Positions 61,432 through 64,000 of a stretch of 64,000 bases of DNA are shown here, in pieces; the stretch's first letter is position 1, and the number at the start of each line of letters is the position of its first letter. Where the stretch lies: NCBI RefSeq assembly GCF_010509575.1, contig NZ_CP048437.1, forward strand, positions 2,356,001 to 2,420,000. The letters are read 5' to 3'. The position numbers and the translations under genes were made by a program. Under the pieces are notes generated by a model. The model was not told the DNA's origin. It made no database searches and saw only the letters and a list, made by a program, of their open reading frames with translations. The stretch comes from Faecalibacterium duncaniae. GTDB taxonomy: Bacteria > Bacillota > Clostridia > Oscillospirales > Ruminococcaceae.

Positions 61432-63927
61432 TTAGTATTTTTTTGCAAACAATTCTGCCAGCTGGGCACGCTTCGTGCGCGCGCCGCCGCCAATGCCCAG
61501 CTTGGAATAAAGCTGGTTGGTATACTGCTTCACGGTGCCTTCGGAGAGGAACAGCCGGGCAGCGATCTCTTTGTTGGTGCAGCGGTCTGCAATGAGCCTT
61601 GCCAGAGCCAGCTCCCGCTCTGTGAGCCGGGCGGCCGCTTCGGGCAGGGCTTCGCTGCGGTTCAACGCCCGGCAGCGTTCCTGCTGCGCTGCGCCCAGAG
61701 CAAGGATGCACCGGACAGCATTGGCATGCGGCCCTTCCTGCGCTGCTTCCAGCAGAGGTTCCAGATCCCGGAAGTTTTCTGCAAAGGGCACTACAAAGCC
61801 GTCCAGGGCGGCCTGCGCCAACGCCTGCTCCAGCAGGCTGCGCCCCTCGTCCTGCCTGCCCAGCCGGGCACAGGCTGCCGCCATCTGGATCCGCAGATGC
61901 AGGGCCACCAGATCGTAGTGAAGGGCCTCGCACATAGCCAGCAGCCCCGGGCCGCGGCCCAGCACCCGGGCCCATTCTCCCTGTGCCAGATACACCTGAT
62001 TTTCGATCAGCCCGATCATGGGTTTGCCGGGAGCAAGGGTGTTTACGGTGTTCATGCGGTGGGCGGCGTACACCTCCGGGATGCCGTCCGTCTGCCCCCG
62101 CAGCGCGTAGTAATAGGCACAGATGGCATGGAACAGATTGCGCCATGCCATATTGTGCTGCCGGAGCAGCTCTTCCCGCCGTACTTCCAGCGGGACCCGG
62201 GGCGTGTACGGCCCGCAGAGGGACAGCCGCCACGCCAGAAAATCACAGCAGAGGGTCATGTTGGTCTGACCGTTCCCCTCGATCTGTGCATAGGCACGCT
62301 CCAGCAGGATCTGCGCATCATCGAACTGCCCCTGTTGCAGATCCGCTTCTGCCCGCATGATGGTCTCCGCCCCCATGCCGTGCCCGTTGGTGATCTTATA
62401 ATAGTGGGGCATACACTCATCCATCTCCGCCAGCTCCCGGTCCAGCTGACCGGGCTGGCGATGAAACATCATCAGCACCGAGGGCGAACCGAAGGTCCAT
62501 CCGCCGCTGTTCTGGATGCTGCTGGCCGGGTGGGACATCTGTGCACTGGCACTGCGGTGCAGGCGGCTCATGGCAGAGATATCGTTATACATGAGAAAGC
62601 TCAGGATCAGGTCACACTCTCCCAGCAGGTTGCCTTTTTCCTCCTGAGACCACTCCGGATGCTCTGCCACCGTGGTCAGCAGAAGCTCCTTCAGCTCCAT
62701 CATTTTGGGGATCTGCCGCCAGTTGAACATGCAGCGCATCAGCACCAGAATGGCAAACGGGTGCTGCTTGAGCGTTTCCACCGGGCAGCGCCCCAGCCGT
62801 TCCAGCAGCTCTGCCGAACCAAGGGAGGTCAGCAGGATCCCCGCATCCCGCTCAATGACCTGCAATGCCGCATCGTAATCCCCGCACGCCTCGTAGGCAG
62901 TCAGGGCGTGGAGATACTGCAGCTTTGCCTCATACCACGCCCCGTACCGCTTCCGGCAGGCATCCTGCTTCTCTGGTGCCAACCGGGCAAACAGCCGCTC
63001 GGCACACTCCTTGAGCATGTGATGGAACCGGAAGGTCTTTCCGTCCGGCAGACGGGTCACAAAGGCGTTCTGCTCGGTCAGGGTCCGCAGGATCTCCGCT
63101 GCGTCCGGCATTTCAGTCACGGCCTGTGCCATTTCCACAGTGAATTCATCCGCAAGCCCCATCATGGCAAGGAATTCCTGCATTTTGGGCGGCAGGTTTT
63201 CCAGCATCGCCGCCGCGAACATGGAATAAATGTCCGCGTCCTCACTCAGCAGGATGCCCCGTTCAGCCAGGGAGTGGAGGTTCAGGTAGATGGCGGAGAA
63301 CCACCCCTCGCAGGAGCGCAGAAGGCTATCCACCTGTGCTTCGGTCAGGTCCATGCCGCAGCGGTGGGCGTAGTGGGCAAGCTCGGTATGGTTGAGCCGC
63401 AGCTGTTCCTTGCCAATGCGGTGCAGGCGGTGCCCCAGCCGGAGGATCTCCTCTTTGGGCAGAAAGTTGTTCCGGCTTGCCACGATCAGGTGAACGTTCT
63501 CCGGCAGGCGATTTGCCAGTCCGCACAAAAACTTCGCCGCTTTTTCGTCCTTTAACAGGTGGAAATCATCCAGAAACAGGTAGCAGGGCCTGTCCCCCGC
63601 CAGCACCGTGCACAGGTCATCCATCAGCTGGGCCGCACTGCTGGCATCCTCCGGGTACTCGCAGCCCGCCAGTGCAGTCAGCCCCGCTGCTGCAAAGGCA
63701 TTCTGTACGCTTTTCCAGAAGATGGAGCGATTGTCAGAATAGATATTCACCCGCAGGATGACTGCATTTTCCGTCTGCTTGCGCTGGTTCAGAAACCAGT
63801 TGATGGCAGTGGTCTTGCCATAGCCCATGGGAGCCACCACCGCCGTCAGTGCACTGACTGAAACAGGGCGCAGGGTCTCCTGCACCCGCTCCGAAATATA
63901 GATCGCATTCAGGTCCAGTTTCCGCAT
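61432..63927 (-). CDS. MalT-like (LAL/STAND) LuxR-family transcriptional regulator
   Basis: 831 aa. The N-terminal NTPase has a P-loop VVAPMGYGKTT (31-40) and Walker B YLFLDDFHLL; a winged-helix and TPR-like helical middle (about 330-760) follow. The C-terminus (about 765-831) is a LuxR helix-turn-helix: TERELALARLIADRCTNKEI, FLSEGTVKQYTNQLYSKLG. Such regulators bind ATP and an inducer, then activate operons. It precedes and is oriented with the lipoprotein/DUF3137 cluster, its likely target (inference). GGAGC before ATG 63927. The promoter is at or past the window's end. Confidence 0.92.
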   Translation of the reverse strand: MRKLDLNAIYISERVQETLRPVSVSALTAVVAPMGYGKTTAINWFLNQRKQTENAVILRVNIYSDNRSIFWKSVQNAFAAAGLTALAGCEYPEDASSAAQLMDDLCTVLAGDRPCYLFLDDFHLLKDEKAAKFLCGLANRLPENVHLIVASRNNFLPKEEILRLGHRLHRIGKEQLRLNHTELAHYAHRCGMDLTEAQVDSLLRSCEGWFSAIYLNLHSLAERGILLSEDADIYSMFAAAMLENLPPKMQEFLAMMGLADEFTVEMAQAVTEMPDAAEILRTLTEQNAFVTRLPDGKTFRFHHMLKECAERLFARLAPEKQDACRKRYGAWYEAKLQYLHALTAYEACGDYDAALQVIERDAGILLTSLGSAELLERLGRCPVETLKQHPFAILVLMRCMFNWRQIPKMMELKELLLTTVAEHPEWSQEEKGNLLGECDLILSFLMYNDISAMSRLHRSASAQMSHPASSIQNSGGWTFGSPSVLMMFHRQPGQLDRELAEMDECMPHYYKITNGHGMGAETIMRAEADLQQGQFDDAQILLERAYAQIEGNGQTNMTLCCDFLAWRLSLCGPYTPRVPLEVRREELLRQHNMAWRNLFHAICAYYYALRGQTDGIPEVYAAHRMNTVNTLAPGKPMIGLIENQVYLAQGEWARVLGRGPGLLAMCEALHYDLVALHLRIQMAAACARLGRQDEGRSLLEQALAQAALDGFVVPFAENFRDLEPLLEAAQEGPHANAVRCILALGAAQQERCRALNRSEALPEAAARLTERELALARLIADRCTNKEIAARLFLSEGTVKQYTNQLYSKLGIGGGARTKRAQLAELFAKKY

Positions 63928-64000
63928 CGTTTTTGCTCCTTTTCCCCATCCGGAGGATCCTGTGATCCGCTGTGTCAAGTATAGCATAAATGCGGAAAAG

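Noticed and set aside
1-64000. CRISPR arrays, tRNA or rRNA genes, prophage or transposase genes
   Set aside because: No regular spacer-repeat structure, no tRNA-like cloverleaf in the gaps read, and no recognisable phage or transposase protein. Palindromic repeats are irregularly spaced and intergenic.

Overview
The window reads as chromosomal DNA of a GC-rich, low-oxygen gut Firmicute of the Ruminococcaceae/Oscillospiraceae, most like Faecalibacterium (inference from gene content, strong AGGAGG-type ribosome binding sites, a T-box leader, beta-glucuronidase and uronate genes, and abundant short intergenic palindromic repeats). No rRNA, tRNA, CRISPR array, prophage or transposase gene was found. 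About 53 protein genes are supported, and many long antisense reading frames are shadows of them.

Layout. 0.2-5 kb: a divergent DauR/YheO-type regulator facing ridA, an amino-acid permease, a PatB/MalY-type C-S lyase and a peroxiredoxin-like gene. 5-11 kb: a hexuronate locus (mutarotase, uxaA, uxaB, with divergent uxaC) with two near-identical GTATAC palindromes in the shared promoter region. 11-18 kb: GT51 transglycosylase, MATE exporter, lrgAB, a CobW GTPase, a YitT protein and rodA. 18-22 kb: a secreted caspase-fold-like protein, then tsaE-tsaB-rpiB-upp. 22-25.5 kb: an xpaC-telA-lemA-TPM envelope operon. 25.7-28.4 kb: DNA-deoxyinosine glycosylase, a HAD phosphatase and a heavy-metal exporter-like permease with tandem TTGCA-N6-TGCAA palindromes. 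28.4-33.8 kb: leuACDB behind a T-box leader. 34-38.5 kb: ftsH, a secreted protein, and a TIM-barrel sugar isomerase flanked by an exact 43-bp inverted repeat. 38.5-47.7 kb: an Mgl/Rbs-type sugar ABC transporter, an AraC regulator, a GPH symporter and a divergent beta-glucuronidase. 47.7-55.7 kb: a metallo-beta-lactamase lipoprotein, ygiQ, an AT-rich NgoMIV-like restriction-modification pair and ftsK. 55.9-63.9 kb: eight small secreted, lipoprotein or membrane genes (two of DUF3137 type) downstream of a large MalT-like LuxR regulator.

How it fits together. The glucuronidase locus can release and import glucuronides and the uxa locus can isomerise and degrade uronates towards 2-keto-3-deoxygluconate. 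UxuA, UxuB and KDG kinase/aldolase are not in the window. Leucine synthesis is controlled by a T-box. The most system-like uncharacterised parts are the lipoprotein/DUF3137 island with its MalT-like regulator, the XpaC-TelA-LemA-TPM operon, the secreted caspase-like protein, and a family of intergenic palindromic elements, one copy of which carries a second, separately mobile or modular element of about 110 bp.
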